Source: an uncultured Oscillospiraceae bacterium
GTDB taxonomy: Bacteria; Bacillota_A; Clostridia; Oscillospirales; Oscillospiraceae
DNA: 6,587 nt
Direction of reading: 5' to 3'
Assembly (NCBI GenBank): GCA_944386965.1
Contig: CALXDE010000033.1
Span: 1-6,587 of the forward strand
Both the position numbers and the translations under genes were made by a program. A model generated the notes under the pieces. That model was not told where the DNA came from. It saw only the letters and a program-made list of their open reading frames with translations, and ran no database searches. Positions 1 to 4,510 of this stretch are shown in pieces (position 1 is the first letter of the stretch; each line of letters begins with the position of its first letter).

Positions 1-170
1 ACGCCCTTGCTCATGGCCTCCTTGCGCAGCAGGTGGACCAGCCCGTCGGTCATGGAGCGGTAGGCCATGCCCTTGACGCCGAAGCAGTTGGTGGCGGCGT
101 TGCCGGTGATGTTGGCCACCACGCTGCCGCTGATGCTGATAGCGCCCTTGTCGTTGTTCATCTTGATCAT
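1..170 (-). CDS. Asp23/Gls24 family envelope stress response protein, N-terminal part (runs off the left edge)
   Basis: Read on the minus strand from the ATG at 170-168, this frame stays open for 56 codons to the window edge and begins MIKMNNDKGAISISG. The signs of the Asp23/Gls24 (YloU-like) family are the short N-terminal strand with KGAISISG (residues 8-15), then NITGNAATNCFGVKGMA (residues 20-36), which matches the family pattern of a helix followed by a GV.GM turn. Proteins of this family are small (about 110-130 residues), cytoplasmic or membrane-associated, and linked to cell envelope stress; the biochemical role is unclear. In Firmicutes the gene usually precedes a DAK-domain gene (YloV/FakA-like), which would lie beyond the left edge. 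The start is chosen for the GAAAGGA ribosome binding site at 185-179, 8 nt upstream; an in-frame ATG at 179-177 overlaps that site and is less likely. Family assignment is by pattern recognition on about half the protein. Confidence 0.8.
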   Translation of the reverse strand, partial: MIKMNNDKGAISISGSVVANITGNAATNCFGVKGMAYRSMTDGLVHLLRKEAMSKG

Positions 171-214
171 AAACAGCATCCTTTCATCGGATTTGTTTGA
201 GAAATTTGAGCGTG

Positions 215-230
215 TGACAGGATATTGTCA
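215..230. repeat. Small inverted repeat in the leader of the Asp23/Gls24 gene
   Basis: TGACA (215-219) and TGTCA (226-230) form a perfect 5-bp dyad with a 6-nt centre. It lies just downstream of the predicted minus-strand start site, so it could be a repressor half-site pair or a weak leader hairpin. The arms are short enough to arise by chance. Confidence 0.3.
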
Positions 231-250
231 TTTTGGATACTTGTGCAACT

Positions 251-279
251 ATTATACACGAAGCGCACCCAGATAACAA
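251..279 (-). promoter_or_regulatory. Sigma-A-type promoter for the Asp23/Gls24 gene
   Basis: On the minus strand, TTGTTA (279-274) is followed after exactly 17 bp by a consensus TATAAT (256-251). Transcription would start near 244, giving a leader of about 75 nt before the ATG at 170. The fit is 4/6 for the -35 and 6/6 for the -10. Confidence 0.75.
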
Positions 280-316
280 GTAGAAAAAGAAATGTGTGCG
301 CAGGGTCAGAAAGCTA

Positions 317-345
317 TTGAAAATCCCCCGGATATGCCATAAAAT
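317..345 (+). promoter_or_regulatory. Sigma-A-type promoter for the rsmD-coaD operon
   Basis: TTGAAA (317-322), a 17-bp spacer and TAAAAT (340-345) lie 48 bp upstream of the rsmD ATG. Transcription would start near 352. It points away from the minus-strand promoter at 251-279; the two -35 boxes are about 37 bp apart, so the promoters are divergent but do not overlap. Confidence 0.75.
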
Positions 346-393
346 AGAGTCAATTCACGGCGTCTGCGGGCGCCCGGAAAAGGAGAAGAACCC

Positions 394-948
394 ATGCGCG
401 TGATTACAGGCACTGCCCGGGGCCGGCGGCTGAAGGAATTGGCGGGGATGGAAACCCGCCCCACCACCGACCGGGTGAAGGAGGGCCTTTTCAATATCAT
501 CCAGTTCGATATCGAGGGGCGGCGGGTGCTGGACCTGTTCGCCGGCACCGGGCAGCTGGGCATCGAGGCCCTGAGCCGGGGGGCCGCCTCTGCCACGTTT
601 GTGGATATGCGGCGGGACGCGGCGAATTTGGTGGGAGAAAACCTGAAGCTGACGGGGCTGCAGGACCGGGGACGGGTGATCTGCGGGGACGCCATGGCAT
701 TCCTGGACACCTGCCGGGAGAAATTTGATATCGTGTTTCTGGACCCGCCCTATGACGCGGGCCTTCTGGAGCAGGCGATTGCCAAAATTACCCAGTTTGA
801 CATTCTTCGCCAGCATGGTATAATGATTTGCGAGAGCAAAGTGTCCTGGGCGCTGCCGCCCCTGGAGGGGCCCTATGTGTTCCACCGGGCCTACCGCTAT
901 GGGCAGATCAAACTGACGGTCTGCCGCCGGGAGGGGGATGGCGTATGA
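394..948 (+). CDS. rsmD: 16S rRNA (guanine(966)-N(2))-methyltransferase RsmD
   Basis: RsmD uses S-adenosylmethionine to methylate N2 of G966 of 16S rRNA during small-subunit assembly in the cytoplasm. The 184-residue product has the family length and its landmarks in order: the N-terminal RPTTDRVKEGLFN (22-34), SAM-binding motif I VLDLFAGTGQLGIEALSRGA (45-64), an acidic residue after the next strand in FVDMRRDA (D71), the GDA motif at 98-100 and the catalytic DPPY (117-120). Together these separate RsmD from other Rossmann-fold methyltransferases. The ATG at 394 is preceded by AAAAGGAGAAG (377-387) with about 8 nt spacing and a promoter at 317-345. It is the first gene of an operon and its TGA overlaps the next start as ATGA (945-948), which implies translational coupling to coaD. 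The same rsmD-coaD pairing is common in Firmicutes. Confidence 0.95.
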   Translation: MRVITGTARGRRLKELAGMETRPTTDRVKEGLFNIIQFDIEGRRVLDLFAGTGQLGIEALSRGAASATFVDMRRDAANLVGENLKLTGLQDRGRVICGDAMAFLDTCREKFDIVFLDPPYDAGLLEQAIAKITQFDILRQHGIMICESKVSWALPPLEGPYVFHRAYRYGQIKLTVCRREGDGV

Positions 949-1424
949 GGGTCGCGGTCTGTCCGGGAAGCTTCGACCCCATCACTCTGGGGCATCTGGA
1001 CATCATCCGCCGGGCCGCGGCCATCTTTGACCGGGTGCTGGTGTGTGTGATGACCAACGGAGAAAAGGACCGGGGCATGTTCCCGCCCCAGCGCCGGCTG
1101 GAGCTGGCGCGGCTGGCGGTGCGGGACCTGCCCAATGTGGAGGCGGAGCTGTGGCAGGGACTCCTGGCGGAGTACGCGCGGGCGCGGGGCGCGGGGTTCC
1201 TGGTGAAGGGCGTGCGCTGCGGAACGGATTTTGACAGCGAGTACCAGATGGCCTGGATCAACCAGGGGCTTTGGCCGGAGCTGGAGACGGTGCTGCTGCC
1301 GGCCCGGCCGGAATTGCTGTATTTCAGTTCCACCATGGCCCGGGAGATGATCCGCTATGGCCAGGATTTAACGCGATATCTGCCCTCCGCTGTGGCGGAG
1401 GAGCTTGGGAAGGGAATGGGTTGA
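945..1424 (+). CDS. coaD: Phosphopantetheine adenylyltransferase CoaD
   Basis: CoaD transfers AMP from ATP to 4'-phosphopantetheine, giving dephospho-CoA, the penultimate step of coenzyme A synthesis. The 159-residue length is normal. The nucleotidyltransferase signature is clear: GSFDPITLGH (8-17) carries the T.GH motif, K41 sits at the usual lysine position, KGVRCGTDFDSEYQMAWIN (88-106) is the family block containing the conserved arginine R91, and FSSTMAREM (127-135) is the C-terminal nucleotide-binding serine segment. The following GQD (139-141) replaces the more usual GGD or GKD. The ATG at 945 overlaps the rsmD stop by 4 nt, with the GGGAGGGGG purine run (930-938) inside the rsmD end as ribosome binding site. 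A longer open frame reaches back to 828, but the extra residues lie inside rsmD and the family begins MRVAVCPGSFDP. Confidence 0.96.
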   Translation: MRVAVCPGSFDPITLGHLDIIRRAAAIFDRVLVCVMTNGEKDRGMFPPQRRLELARLAVRDLPNVEAELWQGLLAEYARARGAGFLVKGVRCGTDFDSEYQMAWINQGLWPELETVLLPARPELLYFSSTMAREMIRYGQDLTRYLPSAVAEELGKGMG

Positions 1425-1426
1425 CG

Positions 1427-1942
1427 ATGGCAAGCGATGTGTTGCACCTGATCGATATGCTGTATGAGACGATCGACGAGGCGAAGAGTTCTCCGTTCAG
1501 CAGTGATAAATGCATAGTGTCCCGCAACGAAGTGCTGGATATGCTGGGGGAGATCCGGGCGCAGCTTCCGGTGGAGCTGAAGAAGGCCCAGGACCTGATC
1601 CGGGCGCGGGATGAGTATGTGGAGGCCGCCAAGCGGGAGGCGGACAATATCCGCCGCAAGGCGGACCTGGACGCCAAGACCATTATTTCCGAGAGCAAGA
1701 TCACCCAGGAGGCCCGGGAAAAGGGCCATGAGATCGTGCGCCGGGCGGAGGAGCGGGCCGCCACCATGCTCCAGGTGACCAACGAGTACACCGAGGACGC
1801 CCTGCGCCGGACGGAGGAGGCGCTGCAGATGGCCCTGTCGGAGATGCAGGAGACGCGGGCCAAGTACCGTGCCGCCTCCCAGGAGAAGTACCAGGAGGCT
1901 CGCCGCCGCATGGCGGAGGATGAGCAGCACAGCGGCAAGTGA
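1427..1942 (+). CDS. Coiled-coil protein of unknown function, clostridial family labelled ATPase / V-type ATPase subunit H-like
   Basis: This 171-residue soluble protein has no signal peptide or membrane segment. Residues 1-20 form a short amphipathic start (MASDVLHLIDMLYETIDEAK), residues 28-47 hold a small motif CIVSRNEVLDMLGEIRAQLP, and residues about 47-165 are almost unbroken charged heptad-like helix rich in A, E, R and K. Similar proteins, with a motif like LP.E.K.A and a long coiled coil, occur next to coaD in many Clostridia and are annotated ATPase or archaeal/vacuolar H+-ATPase subunit H from coiled-coil similarity. No Walker A motif is present, so an ATPase activity is not supported. 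DivIVA-like or scaffold roles are possible but unproven. ATG 1427 lies 2 nt after the coaD stop; a TTG at 1421, overlapping that stop, is 5 nt from AGGGA (1411-1415) and is a rival start. It is the last gene before the terminator. Confidence 0.8.
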   Translation: MASDVLHLIDMLYETIDEAKSSPFSSDKCIVSRNEVLDMLGEIRAQLPVELKKAQDLIRARDEYVEAAKREADNIRRKADLDAKTIISESKITQEAREKGHEIVRRAEERAATMLQVTNEYTEDALRRTEEALQMALSEMQETRAKYRAASQEKYQEARRRMAEDEQHSGK

Positions 1943-1967
1943 TGCGGCGCAGAGTGAAGAAGACCAG

Positions 1968-2006
1968 AAGACGCCCGGAGGGAGCAATCCCTCCGGGCGT
2001 CTTTTT
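1968..2006 (+). terminator. Strong intrinsic terminator of the rsmD operon
   Basis: A perfect 14-bp GC-rich stem, AGACGCCCGGAGGG (1969-1982) with CCCTCCGGGCGTCT (1989-2002), extends by one more A-T pair (1968/2003). The loop is AGCAAT (1983-1988), and a run of five T (2002-2006) follows. It lies 26 nt after the stop of the coiled-coil gene and should isolate this operon from the division cluster downstream. Confidence 0.95.
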
Positions 2007-2153
2007 GCAGCGGGAAGGGGGGTGGGAGACGGATGCGGGGAACTGTTGGAAACGGAGAAATACACCTTCAAATTTTGTGCAATATTACATGGATATGCCG
2101 GCTGCATACCAGAGCGCGCGGAAGGAAAGCACAACGAAGAACAATATATTGCG

Positions 2154-2177
2154 TTTGTATAAATTGATACATACAAA
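2154..2177. repeat. Operator-like inverted repeat TTTGTAT-N10-ATACAAA
   Basis: Two perfect 7-bp arms (2154-2160 and 2171-2177) flank the 10-bp centre AAATTGATAC. The whole 24-bp dyad has about two helical turns of length, as expected for a dimeric helix-turn-helix regulator, but no known operator is matched. Confidence 0.4.
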
Positions 2178-2189
2178 ATATAGATATCC

Positions 2190-2212
2190 CTCGGGCGCGC
2201 AATGCGCCGGAG
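2190..2212. repeat. GC-rich hairpin in the AT-rich intergenic region
   Basis: CTCGGGCGC (2190-2198) pairs with GCGCCGGAG (2204-2212): eight pairs and one G-G mismatch, with the loop GCAAT (2199-2203). It stands out as a GC island. No T run follows on either strand, so it is not an intrinsic terminator. Confidence 0.5.
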
Positions 2213-2238
2213 AAATAATAGAACATGTGTTTTATATT

Positions 2239-2303
2239 CCAAAAAATGGAGATTTTTGGGAAATCCGGCTGGATTTGAAGAGAAAAAATACGAAACTTTT
2301 TCT
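2239..2303. repeat. Three consecutive inverted repeats just upstream of the mraZ promoter
   Basis: Three perfect dyads follow each other with 1-4 nt between them: CCAAAAA/TTTTTGG (2239-2245 and 2253-2259, 7-nt centre), AAATCC/GGATTT (2261-2266 and 2271-2276, centre GGCT), and AGAAAAA/TTTTTCT (2281-2287 and 2297-2303, 9-nt centre). The last arm touches the -35 box at 2303. A-tract-rich DNA here may act as an UP-like or bent element, or as binding sites. Confidence 0.45.
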
Positions 2304-2331
2304 TGCAATTTACATAACAGCTTGGTATACT
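2303..2331 (+). promoter_or_regulatory. Sigma-A-type promoter for mraZ and the division cluster
   Basis: TTGCAA (2303-2308), a 17-bp spacer and TATACT (2326-2331) match the sigma-A consensus well. The predicted start is near 2338, giving a leader of about 66 nt before the GTG at 2404. The upstream DNA is A/T rich. It is the only strong promoter seen ahead of the cluster. Confidence 0.8.
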
Positions 2332-2343
2332 AAAACAGTCAGG

Positions 2344-2373
2344 TGGGGGAAAGTGGGGAATAGTAGAGAAGCA
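2344..2373 (+). promoter_or_regulatory. Probable MraZ operator: TGGGG repeats at 10-bp spacing
   Basis: Three 10-bp units follow each other: TGGGGGAAAG (2344-2353), TGGGGAATAG (2354-2363) and the weaker TAGAGAAGCA (2364-2373). They start about 6 nt after the predicted transcription start. MraZ proteins are known to bind direct repeats of TGGG-type motifs spaced one helical turn apart, downstream of their own promoter, and the AAAGTG inside 2350-2355 resembles the Mollicute version of that site. Position, sequence and spacing all fit autoregulation by the MraZ encoded next; binding itself is inferred. Confidence 0.75.
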
Positions 2374-2403
2374 TCCCACAAAGACCCGCCATAGGAAAGG
2401 CAG

Positions 2404-2829
2404 GTGGGGAATTTGATCGGCCAGTACCAGCACAGCATCGACGCCAAGGGCCGGCTGTTTATCCCCGCCAAATTCCGGGAAGAACTGGGGGAGACGTTTT
2501 ACGTCACCATCGGTCTGGACGGGTGCCTGTCCGTCTACTCCGACACCAAGTGGGCCGCCCTCATCGAGAAGGTGGAGGCCCTCCCCATCTCCAAGGCCCG
2601 GAGTATGCGGACCCTCTTTGCCAACGCCGCCAAGTGTGAGCCGGACGCCCAAGGCCGCATCCTGATCCCCGCCAAGCTGCGGGAATACGCGAAGCTGGAA
2701 AAGGATGTCATTATCACCGGCGCCAGCCGCTGTGTGGAGCTGTGGAACCCGGAGCGGTGGGCTCCCATCGAGAGCGAGGGGCTGGACCCGGAGAATCTGG
2801 CCGCCGCCATGGAGGAGTTGGGATTCTGA
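2404..2829 (+). CDS. mraZ: Division/cell wall cluster transcriptional regulator MraZ
   Basis: MraZ is a ring-forming DNA-binding protein with two AbrB/SpoVT-like halves that regulates its own dcw operon. The 141-residue product shows both: DAKGRLFIPAKFR (13-25) and DAQGRILIPAKLR (81-93), each with the diagnostic D..GR, plus ELWNPERW near residues 110-118. The GTG at 2404 is preceded by AGGAAAGG (2393-2400). A TTG at 2413 is a real alternative: AGGTGG (2402-2407) lies 5 nt before it, and the family usually has only two or three residues before the GEY/GQY motif, whereas the GTG start gives five. Two consecutive 10-bp TGGGG repeats lie in the leader, and a third TGGGGAAT copy covers the GTG itself. 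The stop is separated from the rsmH ATG by one nucleotide, so the two genes are probably coupled. Confidence 0.94.
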   Translation: MGNLIGQYQHSIDAKGRLFIPAKFREELGETFYVTIGLDGCLSVYSDTKWAALIEKVEALPISKARSMRTLFANAAKCEPDAQGRILIPAKLREYAKLEKDVIITGASRCVELWNPERWAPIESEGLDPENLAAAMEELGF

Positions 2830-2830
2830 G

Positions 2831-3781
2831 ATGGAGACGGAGAAGGATTACGGACATAAGCCGGTGCTGCTGGAGGAATGCCTGGAGGGGCTTCAGATCC
2901 GACCGGAGGGCGTCTATGTGGACGGGACCCTGGGCCGGGCGGGCCACTCCCTGGAGATCGTCAAGCGCCTCACCACAGGCCGCCTGATCGCTCTGGACCG
3001 GGATATGGCCGCCATCGAGGCGGCCCGGGAGCGCCTGGGAGCCTATCTGGACCGGGTGACCCTGGTGCACAGCAATTTCAGCGCTCTGGAGCAGGTCCTG
3101 CGGGAGCGGAACATCTCCCGGGTGGACGGCATGCTGTTTGATTTGGGGGTTTCCTCCCCCCAGCTGGATGAGGCGGCCCGTGGCTTCAGCTACATGCAGG
3201 ACGCCCCGCTGGATATGCGCATGGACACCTCCGCCCCGCTCACTGCCCGTGAGGTGGTGAACAGCTGGAGCGAGGAGGCGCTGCGCCGGATTCTTTTTGA
3301 CTACGGCGAGGAGCGCTACGCGCCCCGGATCGCCCGCTCCATCGTCTGTCGCAGGGCGGAGCGGCCCATTGAGACGACGCTGGAGCTGGTGGATTGCATC
3401 AAAGGGGCCATGCCGCCCCAGGCGCTGCGGGAGAAGCAGCATCCGGCCAAGCGGAGCTTTCAGGCTATCCGCATTGCCGTCAACGGTGAGCTGGACGAGC
3501 TGCCCCCCATGCTGGAGGCCGCGGTGAATTGCCTGCGCCCCGGCGGACGGCTGGCGGTCATCACCTTCCACAGCCTGGAGGACCGCATCGTCAAGCAGAA
3601 ACTGCGGGAGCTGGCTACGGGGTGCACCTGCCCGCCGGAATTTCCGGTATGCGTGTGCGGCAAAAAGCCGAGGATGACCCTGGTGAACCGGAAGCCCATT
3701 ACGGCCTCAGCCGAGGAGCTGGAGGCGAACCCCCGCGCCCGCAGCGCCAAGCTGCGCCTGGCGGAGCGGACAGAGTACTGA
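2831..3781 (+). CDS. rsmH: 16S rRNA (cytosine(1402)-N(4))-methyltransferase RsmH (MraW)
   Basis: RsmH methylates N4 of C1402 in the decoding centre of 16S rRNA using SAM. The 316-residue protein has the normal length and all family blocks: GHKPVLLEECLEGL (8-21), SAM-binding DGTLGRAGHS (31-40), LDRD (54-57), DLGVSSPQLD (103-112), GFSYMQDAPLDMRMD (117-131), FQAIRIAVNGEL (209-220) and PGGRLAVITFHSLEDRIVK (236-254). A cysteine-bearing stretch CTCPPEFPVCVC follows, as often seen in Firmicute members, and the end reads NPRARSAKLRLAER, the typical RsmH tail. The ATG at 2831 follows the mraZ TGA after one base, with GGAGGAG at 2811-2817 inside mraZ. The open frame extends upstream to 2705 but only over mraZ. 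It belongs to the dcw operon by position; its own role is in translation. Confidence 0.97.
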   Translation: METEKDYGHKPVLLEECLEGLQIRPEGVYVDGTLGRAGHSLEIVKRLTTGRLIALDRDMAAIEAARERLGAYLDRVTLVHSNFSALEQVLRERNISRVDGMLFDLGVSSPQLDEAARGFSYMQDAPLDMRMDTSAPLTAREVVNSWSEEALRRILFDYGEERYAPRIARSIVCRRAERPIETTLELVDCIKGAMPPQALREKQHPAKRSFQAIRIAVNGELDELPPMLEAAVNCLRPGGRLAVITFHSLEDRIVKQKLRELATGCTCPPEFPVCVCGKKPRMTLVNRKPITASAEELEANPRARSAKLRLAERTEY

Positions 3782-3805
3782 CGAGAACGCCTCATCCATA
3801 TCAAC

Positions 3806-3813
3806 AAAGGAGG
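3806..3813 (+). promoter_or_regulatory. Strong ribosome binding site of the FtsL-like gene
   Basis: AAAGGAGG is an almost complete anti-16S match, 8 nt before the ATG at 3822. It fixes the start of this poorly conserved gene. Confidence 0.9.
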
Positions 3814-3821
3814 ACCTTCAC

Positions 3822-4394
3822 ATGGCATCTGCCGCAGCGAAACGAACCTATAACACCCCCGGCGTCGTGAATGGTTCTCTTGCCTATGATTTCAAAACCC
3901 TGGAGCGGCAGCTGGAGAACACCGGCTATATGGAGCCCGACGGCTTGACCCGCCCCATGGAGGAGACTCCCGCGGATATTATCGCCCATGCCCACGAGAG
4001 CGCCAAGGCCAAGGTCCGCACCGCCCAGCGCCTCTCCCCGGCGATGGTGCTGGGGTTTGCCGCCGTGGCCGCCATGCTGGTGATGCTGGTCATGAGCTAT
4101 GTGGAGCTTACCACCATCTCCAGCAGCGTGGTGGAGATGCGTTCGCAGCTGGAGCAGCTGCAGACCCAGCAGGTTTCCCTCATCACCCAGCACGAGCGGG
4201 CCTTTGACCTGAGCAGTGTGAAGGAGGCGGCGGTCGCCGCCGGCATGAGCCAGCCCAGCGACAGCCAGATCTACTACATCGACCTGTCGGAGCCCGACAG
4301 CGCCACGGTCTACAGCCAGGAGGGGAGCGGCCTGGAGAAGCTGCTCGCCGCCGTGGGACAGTGGCTGGGCGCCGCGGTGGAATATTTCCGTTGA
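3822..4394 (+). CDS. FtsL-like bitopic cell division protein
   Basis: FtsL is a small single-pass protein that, with DivIC/FtsB, recruits and activates the septal class B PBP. This 190-residue product fits by position (between rsmH and the PBP) and by topology: a charged cytoplasmic part (1-72), one membrane segment about 75-95 (MVLGFAAVAAMLVMLVMSYVE), then an extracytoplasmic heptad-like helix (about 99-125, SSSVVEMRSQLEQLQTQQ). The next segment, DLSSVKEAAVAAGMSQPSDSQIYYID (given as positions 129-154), matches the usual FtsL/DivIC tail pattern of a helix, then GM..P...QI.YI. The tail to 190 ends in a further helix. The N-terminal cytoplasmic part is longer than in Bacillus FtsL. Sequence conservation in the family is low, so the symbol is left out; septum formation initiator-like protein would be an equivalent label. 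The start is fixed by AAAGGAGG at 3806-3813. Confidence 0.82.
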   Translation: MASAAAKRTYNTPGVVNGSLAYDFKTLERQLENTGYMEPDGLTRPMEETPADIIAHAHESAKAKVRTAQRLSPAMVLGFAAVAAMLVMLVMSYVELTTISSSVVEMRSQLEQLQTQQVSLITQHERAFDLSSVKEAAVAAGMSQPSDSQIYYIDLSEPDSATVYSQEGSGLEKLLAAVGQWLGAAVEYFR

Positions 4395-4427
4395 GGGGCT
4401 ATTATATTGTACTGTGCGCGTGTATGG

Positions 4428-4452
4428 GGAGTAAGAGAGGTTCTCTTACTCC
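4428..4452 (+). other. Perfect 11-bp hairpin between the FtsL-like gene and the PBP gene, without a T run
   Basis: GGAGTAAGAGA (4428-4438) and TCTCTTACTCC (4442-4452) pair fully around a 3-nt centre GGT. The following bases TTATGCTG contain no T run, so a classical terminator is unlikely. It lies 33 nt after the FtsL-like stop and about 58 nt before the PBP start. A role as an mRNA stability or processing element, or as a partial attenuator, is possible. Confidence 0.7.
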
Positions 4453-4495
4453 TTATGCTGTCTAAAAAGAGAACGCTGCGTCGGCGTCAGACCCG

Positions 4496-4504
4496 AAGGA
4501 GGAG
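4496..4504 (+). promoter_or_regulatory. Ribosome binding site that decides the TTG start of the PBP gene
   Basis: AAGGAGGAG lies 6 nt before the TTG at 4511. No ATG or GTG lies at a suitable distance in that frame; the first in-frame ATG falls inside the membrane segment (codon 27). Confidence 0.85.
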
Positions 4505-4510
4505 TGACTT

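Larger units (their letters stand above)
2007..2302. other. AT-rich intergenic region without a supported gene, rich in inverted repeats
   Basis: About 300 bp between the terminator and the mraZ promoter contain no open frame with a ribosome binding site and recognisable protein. Composition drops sharply to AT-rich from about 2040 onward. Dyads seen by eye are TATGC/GCATA (2094-2108), CAATATATTG (2142-2151), TTTGTAT/ATACAAA (2154-2177), a GC-rich hairpin (2190-2212), CCAAAAA/TTTTTGG (2239-2259), AAATCC/GGATTT (2261-2276) and AGAAAAA/TTTTTCT (2281-2303). A weak promoter-like pair, TTGTAT (2155-2160) and TATAGA (2179-2184) with 18 bp spacing, could transcribe part of it. No tRNA or riboswitch fold was recognised. 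Confidence 0.6.

Noticed and set aside
67..276. A 69-codon plus-strand open frame with a hydrophobic product
   Set aside because: It is antisense to the Asp23/Gls24 gene and its promoter; the hydrophobic stretch is a by-product of the complementary codons, and no ribosome binding site precedes it.
2190..2212. The GC-rich hairpin as a terminator in either direction
   Set aside because: Neither strand has a T run after the stem, and there is a G-G mismatch inside it.
2040..2300. A riboswitch, T-box or tRNA in the AT-rich gap
   Set aside because: No T-box motif, no cloverleaf, and no conserved riboswitch core was recognised; the hairpins are separate and lack a terminator downstream.
1355..2308. 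A 317-codon minus-strand open frame spanning the coiled-coil gene, terminator and intergenic gap
   Set aside because: It runs through a perfect intrinsic terminator and an abrupt change of base composition and has no motif; a chance open frame.
1939..2394. A 151-codon plus-strand open frame across the terminator and the mraZ promoter
   Set aside because: It contains the terminator hairpin, the promoter and the MraZ repeats, and its product is not protein-like across the composition change.
2714..3571. A 285-codon minus-strand open frame opposite rsmH
   Set aside because: Antisense shadow of rsmH with no recognisable domain; the plus-strand protein is complete and conserved.
4391..4420. A separate promoter for the PBP gene in TTGAGGGGCTATTATATTG
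   Set aside because: The TATATT at 4403-4408 has no -35-like hexamer at 16-18 bp, and TTGAGG is too close to it.
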